Shown here: one piece after another, positions 39,201 through 53,900 of the stretch | How positions within the stretch are numbered: position 1 is the first letter of the stretch | Layout of the letters: the number at the start of each line of letters is the position of its first letter | DNA from: Carallia brachiata | Taxonomy: Eukaryota > Streptophyta > Magnoliopsida > Malpighiales > Rhizophoraceae | Reading direction: 5' to 3' | DNA: 64,000 nt | Assembly (NCBI GenBank): GCA_021464245.1 | Contig: JADCRB010000035.1 | Span: 1,259,583-1,323,582, forward strand | Program-made: the position numbers and the translations under genes | The notes under the pieces: generated by a model | Seen by the model: the letters and a program-made list of their open reading frames with translations, nothing else | Databases searched by the model: none | Told to the model about the DNA's origin: nothing

Positions 39201-41784
39201 ATCATTTCAACACCTTTTTAGAGTTAAATTCATAACAATTTCATCTAATAAGTGTACAATTGATCATGATGTGCGTTTATTAGTTGTATAAAACCATTTG
39301 TGGCATGAGTAAAGAGTATAAATCACTTCATTTCAAGCAAATAAGTGATTTTCTTTCATTTTATGGCTTATTTACCCAAACTACACTTAAATGAAGCATT
39401 AATGCTTGCAAAAACATTTAATTTCAACCGAAAAAGCATTTTCCAACACCTTTTGGGGAGTTAAATGTATTAATTTCATTTAATAAAGTATGCAATTGAT
39501 CATGATGTGCGTTTATTAGTTGCATAAAACCATTTGTGGCATGAATAAAGAGTCTAAATCAATTCATTTCATGCAAATACGTGATTTTCTTCTTTTTTTT
39601 AATGGCTTATTAACCCCAATTACACTTAAAGAAGCATTAATACTTGCAAAAACCTTTAATTCATCAACCGAAAAAGCATATTCAACACCGTTTTGGAGAG
39701 TTAAATGTATAAATTTCAGTTTAATAAGTGTGCAATTAATCATGGATACCGTTTATTAGTTGCATAAAACCATTTGTGGCATGAATAAAGAGTCTAAATC
39801 AATTCATTTCACGGAAATAAGTGGCATGAATAAAGAGTCTAAATCAATTAATTTTACGCAAATAAGTGATTTTCTTTCATTTTAATGGCTTATTTAACGT
39901 AAATTACACTTAAATGAAGCATTAATGCTTGCAAAAACCTTTAATTTCAATGCAAAAAGTATTTTCAACACCTTTTGGTGAGTTAAATGCATAAAATTCC
40001 ATCTAATAAGTGTGCAATTGATCATGATTTGCGTTTATTAGCTGCATAAAACGTTTTATGGCATGAATAAAGTCTAAATCAATTAATTTTACACAAATAA
40101 GTGATTTTCTTTCATTTTAATAGCTTATTTAACCAAATTACACTTAAATGAAGTATTAATGCTTACAAAAACCTTAAATTTCAATACAAAAAGCATTTTC
40201 AACACCTTTTGGAGAGTTAAATGCATTACATTGCATCTAATAAGAGTTTAATTGATCGTGATGTGCGTTTATTAGTTGCATAAAACAATTTGTGGCACGA
40301 ATAAAAAATCTAATCACTTCATTTCATGCAAATAAGTGATTTTCTTTCATTTTAATGGCTTATTTAACCCAAATTACACTTAAATGAAGCATTAATGCTT
40401 GCAAAAACCTTTAATTTCAATGCAAAAAGTATTTACAACACCTTTTGGTGAGTTAAATGCATAAAATTCCATCTAATAAGTATGCAATTGATCATGATTT
40501 GCGTTTATTAGTTCCATAAAACCTTTTGTGGCATGAATAAAGAATATAAATACTCATTTATGCAAATAAGTGATTTCCCTTCATTTTAATAGTTTATTTA
40601 ACCTAAATTACACTTAAATGAAGCATTAATGCCTACAAAAACCATAAATTTCAATACAAAAATCATTTTCAACACCTTTGTAGAGTTAACTTCATTACAT
40701 TTCATCTAATAGTGTGCAATTGATCATGATGTGCGTTTTTTAGTTGTATAAACCTTTTGTGGCATGAGTAAAGAGTATAAATCACTTCATGTCAAGCAAA
40801 TAAGTGATTTTCTTTCATTTTAATAGCTTATTTACACAAAATTACACTTAATGAAGCATTAATGGTTGCAAAAACATTTAATTTTAACCGAAAAGCATTT
40901 TCAACACCTTTTGGGGAGTTAAATGTATTAAATTTCATCTAATAAGTGTGCAATTGATCATGATGTGCGTTTATTAGTTGCATAAACCATTTGTGGCATG
41001 AATAAAGAGTCTAAATCAATTCATTTCACGCAAATACGTGATTTTCTTTCATTTTAATGGCTTATTAACCCAAATTACACTTAAATGAAGCATTAATGCT
41101 TGCAAAACCTTTAATTTCAATGCAAAAAGTATTTTCAACAACTTTTGGCGAGTTCAATGCATAAAATTCCATCTAATAAGTGTGCAATTGATCATGATAC
41201 GCGTTTATTAGTTGCATAAAACCATTTGTGGCATGAATAAAGAGTCTAAATCACTTCATTTTATGCAAATAAGTGATTTTCTTCATTTTAATAGCTTATT
41301 TAACCCAAATTACACTTAAATGAAGCATTAATGCCTACAAAAACATTAAATTTCAATACAAAAAGCATTTTCAACACCTTTCAGAGAGTTAAATGCATTA
41401 CAATTCATCTAATAAGTGTGCAATTGATCATGATGTGCGTTTGTTAGTTGCATAGAACCATTGGGCATGGGGCAGAATAAAGAGTATAAATCACTTCATT
41501 TCATGCAAATAAGTGATTTTCTTTCATTTCAATGGCTTATTTACCCAAAATTACACTTAAATGAAGCATTAATGCTTGCAAAAACCTTTAATTTCAACCG
41601 AAAAAGCATATTCAACACCGTTTGGAGAGTTAAATGTATTAAATTTCATTTAATAAGTGTGCAATTGATCATGATACGCGTTTATTAGTTGCATAAACCA
41701 TTTGTGGCATGAATAAAGAGTCTAAATCAAATTCATTTCACGGAAATAAGTGGCATGAATAAAGAGTCTAAATCAATTAATTTA

Positions 41785-41882
41785 CGCAAATAAGTGATTT
41801 TCTTTCATTTTAATGGCTTATTTAACGCAAATTACATAAGTGATTTTCTTTCATTTTAATGACTTATTTACCCAAAATTACA
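41785..41882 (+). repeat. 46 bp backward jump inside one monomer
   Basis: The segment taagtgattttctttcattt occurs at 41791 and again at 41837, after the monomer reaches taacgcaaattaca. The sequence then continues normally with gacttatttaccc. The related monomer near 39890 has taacgtaaattacactt and no jump, so the extra 46 bp are a private rearrangement of this copy. Confidence 0.82.
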
Positions 41883-44800
41883 CTTAAATGAAGCATTAAT
41901 GCTTGCAAAAACCTTTACTTTCAACCAAAAAAGTATTTTCAACACCTTTTGGGGAGTTAAATGTATTAAATTTCATCTAATAAGTGTGCAATTGATCATG
42001 ATGTGTGTTTATTAGTTGCATAAAATCATTTGTGGCATGAATAAAGAGTCTAAATCAATTCATTTCACGCAAATACGTGATTTTCTTTCATTTTAATGGC
42101 TTATTTAACCCAAATTACACTTAAATGAAGCATTAATGCTTGCAAAAACCTTTAATTTCAATGCAAAAAGTATTTTCAACACCTTTTGGTGAGTTCAATG
42201 CATAAAATTTCATCTAATAATTGTGCAATTGATCATGATATGCGTTTATTAGTTGCATAAAACCATTTGCGGCATGAATAAAGAGTCTAAATCAATTCAT
42301 TTCACGCAAATAAGTTGCATGAATAAAGAGTCTAAATCAATAATTTACGCAAATAAGTGATTTTCTTCATTTTAATGGCTTTTTTAACCCAAATTGCACT
42401 TAAATGAAGCATTAATGCTTGCAAAAACCTTTAATTCAATGCAAAAAGTATTTTCAACACCTTTTGGTGTGTTAAATGCATAAAATTCCATCTAATAAGT
42501 GTGCAATTGATCATGATTTGCGTTTATTAGTTGCATAAAACCATTTGTGGCATGAACAAAGAGTCTAAATCACTTCATTTCATGCAAATAAGCGATTTTT
42601 CTTTCATTTTAATGGCTTATTTAACCCAAATTACACTTAAATGAAGCATTAATGCTTACAAAAACCTTTAATTTCATTGCAAAAAGCATTTTCAACACCT
42701 TTTGGTGAGATAAATGCATTAAATTCCATCTAATATGTGCAATTGATCATGATTTGCGTTTATTAGTTGCTTAAAACTATTTGTGGCATGAATAAAGAGT
42801 CTAAATCACTTCATTTTATGCAAATAAGTGAATTTTCTTTCTTTTAATGGCTTATTTAACCCAAATTACACTTAAATGAAGCATTAATGCTTGCAAAAAC
42901 CTTTAATTTCAATGCAAAAAGTATTTTCAACACCTTTTGGGGAGTTAAATGCATAAAATTGCATCTAATAAGTGTGCAATTGATCATGATTTGCGTTTAT
43001 TTAGTTGCATAAAACCTTTTGGCATGAATAAAGAATCTAAATCACTTCATTTTATGCAAATAAGTGATTTTCTTTCTTTATTTTAATAGCTTATTTAATC
43101 CAAATTACACTTAAATGAAATGTTAATGCTTACAAAAACCTTAAATTTCAATACAAAAAGCATTTTCAACACCTTTTGGAGAGTTAAATGCATTACATTG
43201 CATCTAATAAGGGTTCAATTGATCATGATGTGCGTTTATTAGTTGCATAAAACCATTTGTGACATGAATAAAGAGTATAATCACTTCATTTCATGCAAAT
43301 AAGTGATTTTCTTTCATTTTAATGACTTATTTACCCAAAATTACACTTAAATGAAGCATTAATGCTTGCAAAAACCTTTAATTTCAACCAAAAAAGTATT
43401 TTCAACACCTTTTGGGAAGTTAAATTTATTAAATTTCATCTAATAAGTGTGCAATTGATCATGATGTGCGTTTATTAGTTGCATAAAATCATTTGTGGCA
43501 TGAATAAAGAGTCTAAATCAATTCATTTCACGCAAAAACGTGATTTTCTTTCATTTTAATGGCTTATTTAACCCAAATTACACTTAAATGAAGCATTAAT
43601 GCTTGCAAAAACCTTTAATTTCAATGCAAAAAGTATTTTCAACACCTTTTGGTGAGTTCAATGCATAAAATTTCATCTAATAATTGTGCAATTGATCATG
43701 ATTTGCGTTATTAGTTGCATTAAACCTTTTGTGGCATGAATAAAGAATCTAAATCACTTCATTTTATGCAAATAAGTGATTTTCTTTCATTTTAATAGCT
43801 TATTTAACACAAATTACACTTAATGAAGTATTAATGCTTACAAAAACATAAATTTCAATACAAAAAGCATTTTCAACACTTTTTGGACAGTTAAATGCAT
43901 TACATTGCATCTAATAAGGGTTCAATTGATCATGATGTGCGTTTATTAGTTGCATAAACCATTTGTGACATTAATAAAGAGTATAAATCACTTCATTTCA
44001 AGCAAATAAGTGATTTCTTTCATTTTAATAACTTATTTACCCAAAGTTACACTTAAATGAAGCATTAATGCTTGCAAAAACCTTTAATTTCAACTAAAAA
44101 AGAATTTTCAACGCCTTTTGGGGAGTTAAATGTATTAAATTTCATCTAATAAGTGTGCAATTGATCATGATGTACGTTTATTAGTTGCATAAAAACCATT
44201 TGTGGCATGAATAAAGAGTACAAATCACTTCATTTCAAGCAAATAAGTGATTTTCTTTCATTTCAATGGCTTATTAACCCAAAATTACACTTAAATGAAG
44301 CATTAATGCTTGCAAAAACCTTTAATTTCAACCGAAAAGCATTTTCAACACCTTTTGGAGAGTTAAATGTATAAATTTCATCTAATAAGTGTGCAATTAA
44401 TCATGATCTGCGTTTATTAGTTGCATAAAACCATTTGCGGCATGAATAAAGAGTCTAAATCAATTCATTTCACGCAAATAATTGCATGAATAAAGAGTCT
44501 AAATCAATTAATTTTCGCAAATAAGTGATTTTCTTTCATTTTAATGGCTTTTTTAACCCAAATTACACTTAAATGAAGCATTAATGCTTGCAAAAACCTT
44601 TAATTTCAATGCAAAAAGTATTTTCAACACCTTTTGGTGTGTTAAATGCATAAAATTCCTTCTATAAGTGTGCAATTGATCATGATTTGCATTTATTGTT
44701 GCATAAAACCATTTGTGGCATGAACAAAGAGTCTAAATCACTTCATTTCATGCAAATAAGCGATTTTCTTTCTTATTTAATGGCTTATTTAACCCTAATT

Positions 44801-44976
44801 ACACTTAAATGAAGCATTAATGCTTACAAAAACCTTTAATTTCATTGTAAAAAGCATTTTCAACACCTTTTGGTGAGATAAATGCATTAAATTCCATCTA
44901 ATAAGTGTGCAATTGATCATGATTTGCGTTTATTAGTTGCTTAAAACTATTTGTGGTATGAATTAAGAGTCTAAAT

Positions 44977-44979
44977 CAC
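44977..44979. other. Strand-switch junction of the array
   Basis: Up to 44979 the array reads on the + strand (gagtctaaatcac). From 44977 onward it reads as the reverse complement (cacacttattaaatgg, which on the - strand is the ccatttaataagtgtg part of the monomer). The three bases cac fit both sides, so the join has a 3 bp microhomology and no inserted DNA. The + strand monomer is cut short: its close relative at about 42773-42830 has the same ttgcttaaaactatttgtgg and then continues cacttcattttatgc. No N is present here, unlike most other block changes in the window. Confidence 0.93.
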
Positions 44980-47900
44980 ACTTATTAAATGGAATTTTGT
45001 GCATTTAACTTCCCATAAGGTGTTAAAAATGCTTTTTCCATTGAAATTAAAGGTTTTTATAAGCATTAATGCTTCATTTAAGTGTAATTTGGGTTAAATA
45101 AGTCATTAAAATGAAAGAAAATCACTTATTTGCATGAAATGAAGTGATTTAGACTCTTTATTCATGCCACAAATGGTTTTATGCAACTAATAAACGCAAA
45201 TCATGATCAATTGCACACTTATTAGATGGAATTTTGTGCATTGAACTCCCCATAAGGTGTTAAAAATGCTTTTTCCATTGGAATAAAGGTTTTTATAAGC
45301 ATTAATGCTTCATTTAAGTGTAATTTGGGTTAAATAAGCCATTAAAATGAAAGAAAACACTTATTTGCGTGAAATGAAGTGATTTAGACACTTTATTCGT
45401 GCCACAAATGATTTATGCAACTAATAAACGCAAATCATTATCAATTGCACACTTATTAAATGAAATTTTGTGCATTTAACTTCCCATAAGGTGTTAAAAA
45501 TGTTTTTCCATTGAAATTAAAGGTTTTATAAGCATTATGCTTCATTAAGTGTAATTGGGTTAAATAAGTTATTAAAATGAAAGAAAATCACTTATTTACA
45601 TGAAATAAAGTTATTTAGACACTTTATTCATGCCACAAATGATTTATGCAACTAATAAACGTAAATCATGATCAATTACACACTTATTAGATGGAATTTA
45701 ATGCATTTAACTCCCCAAAAGGTGTTGAAAATGTTTTTTTCCGTTGAAATTAAGGTTTTTATAAGTATTAATGCTTTATTTAAGTGTTTTTTGGGTTAAA
45801 TAAGCCATTAAAATGAAAGAAAATCACTTATTTGCATGAAATGAAGTGATTTAGACTCTTTATTCATGCCACAAATGGTTTTATGCAACTAATAAACGCA
45901 AATCATGAGCAATTGCACACTTATTAGATGGAATTTTGTGCATTTAACTCCCCATAAGGTGTTTAAACGCTTTTTCCATTGGAATTAAAGGTTTTTTATA
46001 AGCATTAATGCTTCATTTAAGTGTAATTTGGGTTAAATAAGCCATTAAATGAAAGAAAGAAAATCACTTATTTGCATGAAATGAAGTGATTTAGACACGT
46101 TATTCGTGCCACAAATGATTTTATGCAACTAATAAACGCAAATCATGATCAATTGCACACTTATTAAATGGAATTTTGTGCATTTAACTTCCCAAAAGGT
46201 GTTAAAAATGCTTTTTCCATTGAAATTAAAGGTTTTTATAAGCATTAATGCTTTATTTAAGTGTTTTGGGTTAAATAAGTCTTAAAATGAAAGAAAATCA
46301 CTTATTTACGTGAAATGAAGTTATTTAGACACTTTATTCATGCCACAAATGATTTTATACAACTAATAAACGCAAATCATGATTAATTACACACTATTAG
46401 ATGGAATTTAATGCATTTAACTCCCCAAAAGGAGTTGAAATGCTTTTTCCATTGAAATTAAAGGTTTTTATAAGCATTAATGCTTCATTTAGTGTTATTT
46501 GGGTTAAATAAGCCATTAAAATAAAGAAAATCACTTTTTGCATGAAATGAAGTTATTTAGACTTTATTCATACCCACAAATGGTTTTATGCAACTAATAA
46601 ACGCAAATCATGATCAATTGCACACTTATTAGATGGAATTTTGTGCATTTAACTCCCCATAAGGTGTTAAAAATGCTTTTTCCATTGAAATTAAAGGTTT
46701 TTATAAGCATTAATGCTTCATTTAAGTGTAATTTGGGTTAAATAAGCCATTAAAATGAAAGAAAATCACTTATTTGCATGAAATGAAGTGATTTAGACAC
46801 TTTATTCATGCCACAAATGGTTTTATGCAACTAATAAACGCAAATCATGATCAATTGCACACTTATTAGATGGAATTTTGTGCATTTAACTCCCCATAAG
46901 GTGTTAAAAATGCTTTTTCCATTGAAATTAAAGGTTTTTATAAGCATTAATGCTTCATTTAAGTGTAATTTGGGTTAAATAAGCCATTAAAATGAAAGAA
47001 AATCACTTATTTACATGAAATGAAGTGATTTAGACTCTTTATTCATGCCACAAATGGTTTTATGCAACTAATAAACGCAAATCATGATCAATTGCACACT
47101 TATTAGATGGAATTTTGTGCATTTAACTCCCCATAAGGTGTTAAAAATGCTTTTTCCATTGAAATTAAAGGTTTTTATAAGCATTAATGCTTCATTTAAG
47201 TGTAATTTGGGTTAAATAAGCCATTAAAATGAAAGAAAATCACTTATTTATGAAATGAAGTGATTTAGACACTTTATTCATGCCACAAATGGTTTTATGC
47301 AACTAATAAACGCAAAATGATCAATTGCACACTTATTAGATGGAATTTAATGCTTTTAACTCCCCAAAAGGTGTTAAAAATGCTTTTTCCATTGAAATTA
47401 AAGGTTTTTATAAGCATTAATGCTTCATTTAAGTGTAATTTGGGTTAAATAAGCCATTAAAATGAAAGAAAATCACTTATTTGCATGAAATGAAGTGATT
47501 TAGACTTTATTCATGCCACAAATGGTTTTATGCAACTAATAAACGCAAATCATGATCAATTGCACACTTATTAGATGGAATTTTGTGCATTTAACTCCCC
47601 ATAAGGTGTTAAAAATGCTTTTTCCATTGAAATTAAAGGTTTTTAAGCATTAATGCTTCATTTAAGTGTAATTTGGGTTAAATAAGCCATTAAAATGAAA
47701 GAAAATCACTTATTTACATGAAATGAAGTGATTTAGACTCTTTATTCATGCCACAAATGGTTTTATGCAACTAATAAACGCAAATCATGATCAATTGCAC
47801 ACTTATTAGATGGAATTTAATGCATTTAACTCCCCAAAGGTGTTAAAATGCTTTTTCATTGAAATTAAAGGTTTTTAAGCATTAATGCTTATTTAAGTGT

Positions 47901-50900
47901 AATTTGGGTTAAATAAGCCATTAAAATGAAAGAAAATCACTTATTTGCATGAAATGAAGTGATTTAGACTTTATTCATGCCACAAATGGTTTTATGCAAC
48001 TAATAAACGCAAATCATGATCAATTGCACACTTATTAGATGGAATTTAATGCATTTAACTCCCCAAAAGGTGTTAAAAATGCTTTTTCCATTGAAATTAA
48101 AGGTTTTTATAAGCATTAATGCTTCATTTAAGTGTAATTTGGGTTAAATAAGCCATTAAAATGAAAGAAAATCACTTATTTGCATGAAATGAAGTGATTT
48201 AGACACTTTATTCATGCCACAAATGGTTTTATGCAACTAATAAACGCAAATCATGATCAATTGCACACTTATTAGATGGAATTTAATGCATTTAACTCCC
48301 CAAAGGTGTTAAAAATGCTTTTTCCATTGAAATTAAAGGTTTTTATAAGCATTAATGCTTCATTTAAGTGTAATTTGGGTTAAATAAGCCATTAAAATGA
48401 AAGAAAATCACTTATTTACATGAAATGAAGTGATTTAGACTCTTTATTCATGCCACAAATGGTTTTATGCAACTAATAAACGCAAATCATGATCAATTGC
48501 ACACTTATTAGATGGAATTTGCATTTAACTCCCCAAAGGTGTTAAAAATGCTTTTTCCATTGAAATTAAAGGTTTTTGTAAGCATTAATGCTTATTTAAG
48601 TGTAATTGGGTTAAATAAGCCATTAAAATGAAAGAAAATCACTTATTTGCATGAAATGAAGTGATTTAGACTCTTTATTCATGCCACAAATGGTTTTATG
48701 CAACTAATAAACGCAAATCATGATCAATTGCACACTTATTAGATGGAATTTTGTGCATTTAACTCCCCAAAGGTGTTAAAAATGCTTTTTCCATTGAAAT
48801 TAAAGGTTTTTATAAGCATTAATGCTTCATTTAAGTGTAATTTGGGTTAAATAAGCCATTAAAATGAAAGAAAATCACTTATTTACATGAAATGAAGTGA
48901 TTTAGACACTTTATTCATGCCACAAATGGTTTTATGCAACTAATAAACAAATCATGATCAATTGCACACTTAGATGGAATTTGCATTTAACTCCCCAAAA
49001 GGTGTTAAAAATGCTTTTTCCATTGAAATTAAAGGTTTTTATAAGCATTAATGCTTCATTTAAGTGTAATTTGGGTTAAATAAGCCATTAAAATGAAAGA
49101 AAATCACTTATTTGCATGAAATGAAGTGATTTAGACTTTATTCATGCCACAAATGGTTTTATGCAACTAATAAACGCAAATCATGATCAATTGCACACTT
49201 ATTAGATGGAATTTTGTGCATTTAACTCCCCAAAGGTGTAAAAATGCTTTTTCCATTGAAATTAAAGGTTTTTATAAGCATTAATGCTTCATTTAAGTGT
49301 AATTTGGGTTAAATAAGCCATTAAAATGAAAGAAAATCACTTATTTACATGAAATGAAGTGATTTAGACTCTTTATTCATGCCACAAATGGTTTTATGCA
49401 ACTAATAAACGCAAATCATGATCAATTGCACACTTATTAGATGGAATTTAATGCATTTAACTCCCCAAAAGGTGTTAAAAATGCTTTTTCCATTGAAATT
49501 AAAGGTTTTTAAGCATTAATGCTTCATTTAAGTGTAATTGGGTTAAATAAGCCATTAAAATGAAAGAAAATCACTTATTTGCATGAAATGAAGTGATTTA
49601 GACTTTATTCATGCCACAAATGGTTTTATGCAACTAATAAACGCAAATCATGATCAATTGCACACTTATTAGATGGAAATGCATTTAACTCCCCAAAGGT
49701 GTTAAAAATGCTTTTTCCATTGAAATTAAAGGTTTTTATAAGCATTAATGCTTCATTTAAGTGTAATTTGGGTTAAATAAGCCATTAAAATGAAAGAAAA
49801 TCACTTATTTGCATGAAATGAAGTGATTTAGACACTTTATTCATGCCACAAATGGTTTTATGCAACTAATAAACGCAAATCATGATCAATTGCACACTTA
49901 TTAGATGGAATTTTGTGCATTTAACTCCCCATAAGGTGTTAAAAATGCTTTTTCCATTGAAATTAAAGGTTTTTATAAGCATTAATGCTTCATTTAAGTG
50001 TAATTTGGGTTAAATAAGCCATTAAAATGAAAGAAAATCACTTATTTACATGAAATGAAGTGATTTAGACTTTATTCATGCCACAAATGGTTTTATGCAA
50101 CTAATAAACGCAAATCATGATCAATTGCACACTTATTAGATGGAATTTAATGCATTTAACTCCCCAAAAGGTGTTAAAAATGCTTTTTCCATTGAAATTA
50201 AAGGTTTTTATAAGCATTAATGCTTCATTTAAGTGTAATTTGGGTTAAATAAGCCATTAAAATGAAAGAAAATCACTTATTTGCATGAAATGAAGTGATT
50301 TAGACACTTTATTCATGCCAAAATGGTTTTATGCAACTAATAAACGCAAATCATGATCAATTGCACACTTATTAGATGGAATTTTGCATTTAACTCCCCA
50401 AAGGTGTTAAAAATGCTTTTTCCATTGAAATTAAAGGTTTTTATAAGCATTAATGCTTCATTTAAGTGTAATTTGGGTTAAATAAGCCATTAAAATGAAA
50501 GAAAATCACTTATTTGCATGAAATGAAGTGATTTAGACACTTTATTCATGCCACAAATGGTTTTTATAATAACATAAACGCAAATCATGATCAATTGCAC
50601 ACTTATTAGATGGAATTTGCATTTAACTCCCCAAAGGTGTTAAAAATGCTTTTTTCCATTGAAATTAAAGGTTTTTATAAGCATTAATGCTTCATTTAAG
50701 TGTAATTTGGGTTAAATAAGCCATTAAAATGAAAGAAAATCACTTATTTGCATGAAATGAAGTGATTTAGACACTTTATTCATGCCACAAATGGTTTTAT
50801 GCAACTAATAAACGCAAATCATGATCAATTGCACACTTATTAGATGGAATTTAATGCATTTAACTCCCCAAAGGTGTTAAAAATGCTTTTTCCATTGAAA

Positions 50901-53900
50901 TTAAAGGTTTTTATAAGCATTAATGCTTCATTTAAGTGTAATTTGGGTTAAATAAGCCATTAAAATGAAAGAAAATCACTTATTTGCATGAAATGAAGTG
51001 ATTTAGACACTTTATTCATGCCACAAATGGTTTTATGCAACTAATAAACGCAAATCATGATCAATTGCACACTTATTAGATGGAATTTAATGCTTTTAAC
51101 TCCCCAAAAGGTGTTAAAAATGCTTTTTCCATTGAAATTAAAGGTTTTTGTAAGCATTAATGCTTCATTTAAGTGTAATTTGGGTTAAATAAGCCATTAA
51201 AATGAAAGAAAATCACTTATTTGCATGAAATGAAGTGATTTAGACTCTTTATTCATGCCACAAATGGTTTTATGCAACTAATAAACAAATCATGATCAAT
51301 TGCACACTTATTAGATGGAATTTGCATTTAACTCCCCAAAGGTGTAAAAATGCTTTTTCCATTGAAATTAAAGGTTTTTTAAGCATTAATGCTTATTTAA
51401 GTGTAATTTGGGTTAAATAAGCCATTAAAATGAAAGAAAATCACTTATTTGCATGAAATGAAGTGATTTAGACTCTTTATTCATGCCACAAATGGTTTTA
51501 TGCAACTAATAAACGCAAATCATGATCAATTGCACACTTATTAGATGGAATTTTGTGCATTTAACTCCCCAAAAGGTGTTAAAAATGCTTTTTCCATTGA
51601 AATTAAAGGTTTTTATAAGCATTAATGCTTCATTAAGTGTAATTTGGGTTAAATAAGCCATTAAAATGAAAGAAAATCACTTATTTACATGAAATGAAGT
51701 GATTTAGACACTTTATTCATGCCACAAATGGTTTTATGCAACTAATAAACGCAAATCATGATCAATTGCACACTTATTAGATGGAATTTGTGCATTTAAC
51801 TCCCCATAAGGTGTTAAAAATGCTTTTTCCATTGAAATTAAAGGTTTTTATAAGCATTAATGCTTCATTTAAGTGTAATTTGGGTTAAATAAGCCATTAA
51901 AATGAAAGAAAATCACTTATTTACATGAAATGAAGTGATTTAGACACTTTATTCATGCCACAAATGGTTTTATGCAACTAATAAACGCAAATCATGATCA
52001 ATTGCACACTTATTAGATGGAATTTAACATTTAACTCCCCAAAGGTGTTAAAAATGCTTTTTCCATTGAAATTAAAGGTTTTTAAGCATTAATGCTTCAT
52101 TGTGTAATTGGGTTAAATAAGCCATTAAAATGAAAGAAAATCACTTATTTGCATGAAATGAAGTGATTTAGACTCTTTATTCATGCCACAAATGGTTTTA
52201 TGCAACACTAATAAACAAATCATGATCAATTGCACACTTATTAGATGGAATTTAATGCATTTAACTCCCCAAAAGGTGTTAAAAATGCTTTTTCCATTGA
52301 AATTAAAGGTTTTTATAAGCATTAATGCTTATTAAGTGTAAGGGTTAAATAAGCCATTAAAATGAAAGAAAATCACTTATTTGCATGAAATGAAGTGATT
52401 TAGACACTTTATTCGAGCCACAAATGGTTTTATGCAACTAATAAACGCAAATCATGATCAATTGCACACTTATTAGATGGAATTTTGTGCATTTAACTCC
52501 CCATAAGGTGTTAAAAATGCTTTTTCCATTGAAATTAAAGGTTTTTATAAGCATTAATGCTTCATTTAAGTGTAATTTGGGTTAAATAAGCCATTAAAAT
52601 GAAAGAAAATCACTTATTTACATGAAATGAAGTGATTTAGACACTTTATTCGTGCCACAAATGGTTTTATGCAACTAATAAACGCAAATCATGATCAATT
52701 GCACACTTATTAGATGGAATTTAATGCATTTAACTCCCCAAAAGGTGTTAAAAATGCTTTTTCATTGAAATTAAAGGTTTTTATAAGCATTAATGCTTAA
52801 TTGAAGTGAAATTTGGGTTAAATAAGCCATTAAAATGAAAGAAAATCACTTATTTGCATGAAATGAAGTGATTTAGACTCTTTATTCATGCCAAAATGGT
52901 TTTATGCAACTAATAAACGCAAATCATGATCAATTGCACACTTATTAGATGGAATTTTGCATTTAACTCCCCATAAAAAATGCTTTTTCCATTGAAATTA
53001 AAGGTTTTTATAAGCATTAATGCTTCATTTAAGTGTAATTTGGGTTAAATAAGCCATTAAAATGAAAGAAAATCACTTTTTACATGAAATGAAGTGATTT
53101 AGACACTTTATTCATGCCACAAATGGTTTTATGCAACTAATAAACGCAAATCATGATCAATTGCACACTTATAGATGGAATTTTGCATTTAACTCCCAAA
53201 GGTGTTAAAAATGCTTTTTTCATTGAAATTAATGGTTTTTGTAAGCATTAATGCTTAATTGAAGTGAAATTTGGGTTAAATAAGCCATTAAAATGAAAGA
53301 AAATCACTTATTTGCATGAAATGAAGTGATTTAGACACTTTATTCATGCCACAAATGGTTTTATGCAACTAATAAACGCAAATCATGATCAATTGCACAC
53401 TTATTAGATGGAATTTTGTGCATTTAACTCCCCATAAGGTGTTAAAAATGCTTTTTCCATTGAAATTAAAGGTTTTTATAAGCATTAATGCTTCATTTAA
53501 GTGTAATTTGGGTTAAATAAGCCATTAAAATGAAAGAAAATCACTTATTTACATGAAATGAAGTGATTTAGACTCTTTATTCATGCCACAAATGGTTTTA
53601 TAACTAATAAACAAAATCATATCAATTGCACACTTATTAGATGGAATTTAATGCATTTAACTCCCCAAAAGGTCGTAAAAATGCTTTTTCCATTGAAATT
53701 AAAGGTTTTTATAAGCATTAATGCTTCATTTAAGTGTAATTTGGGTTAAATAAGCCATTAAAATGAAAGAAAATCACTTATTTGCATGAAATGAAGTGAT
53801 TTAGACTCTTTATTCATGCCACAAATGGTTTTATGCAACTAATAAACGCAAATCATGATCAATTGCACACTTATTAGATGGAATTTTGTGCATTTAACTC

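Larger units (their letters stand above)
32469..44979 (+). repeat. Satellite block C, main part, + orientation
   Basis: About 52 monomers. Diagnostic variants are aatttcaaccgaaaaagc, catgatgtgcg, gagtataaatc, caaaaagtattttcaacacc with ggtgagttaaatgcataaaa, and agtctaaatcaattcatttc. Seven monomers carry a 45 bp internal duplication (near 32582, 34508, 35724, 39780, 41708, 42275 and 44442). The 30 bp duplication of block A is absent. The block ends in mid-monomer at the strand switch. Confidence 0.88.

Noticed and set aside
44900..45100. Long terminal inverted repeat of a foldback transposon or hairpin element around the strand switch.
   Set aside because: The two sides are ordinary satellite of different subfamilies and continue for many kilobases; no target duplication, no unique centre and no transposase are seen.
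52125..52322. Recurring open reading frame of about 65 codons, on the + strand before 45 kb and on the - strand after it (other copies at 423-620, 9779-9976, 55360-55557, 57602-57799, 60335-60532).
   Set aside because: The monomer is 237 bp, divisible by three, so one stop-poor stretch per monomer recurs in every copy. Frames are broken in most copies by indels, the variants follow CpG decay rather than codon position, and there is no ribosome site, splice signal or known domain. It is a by-product of the repeat.
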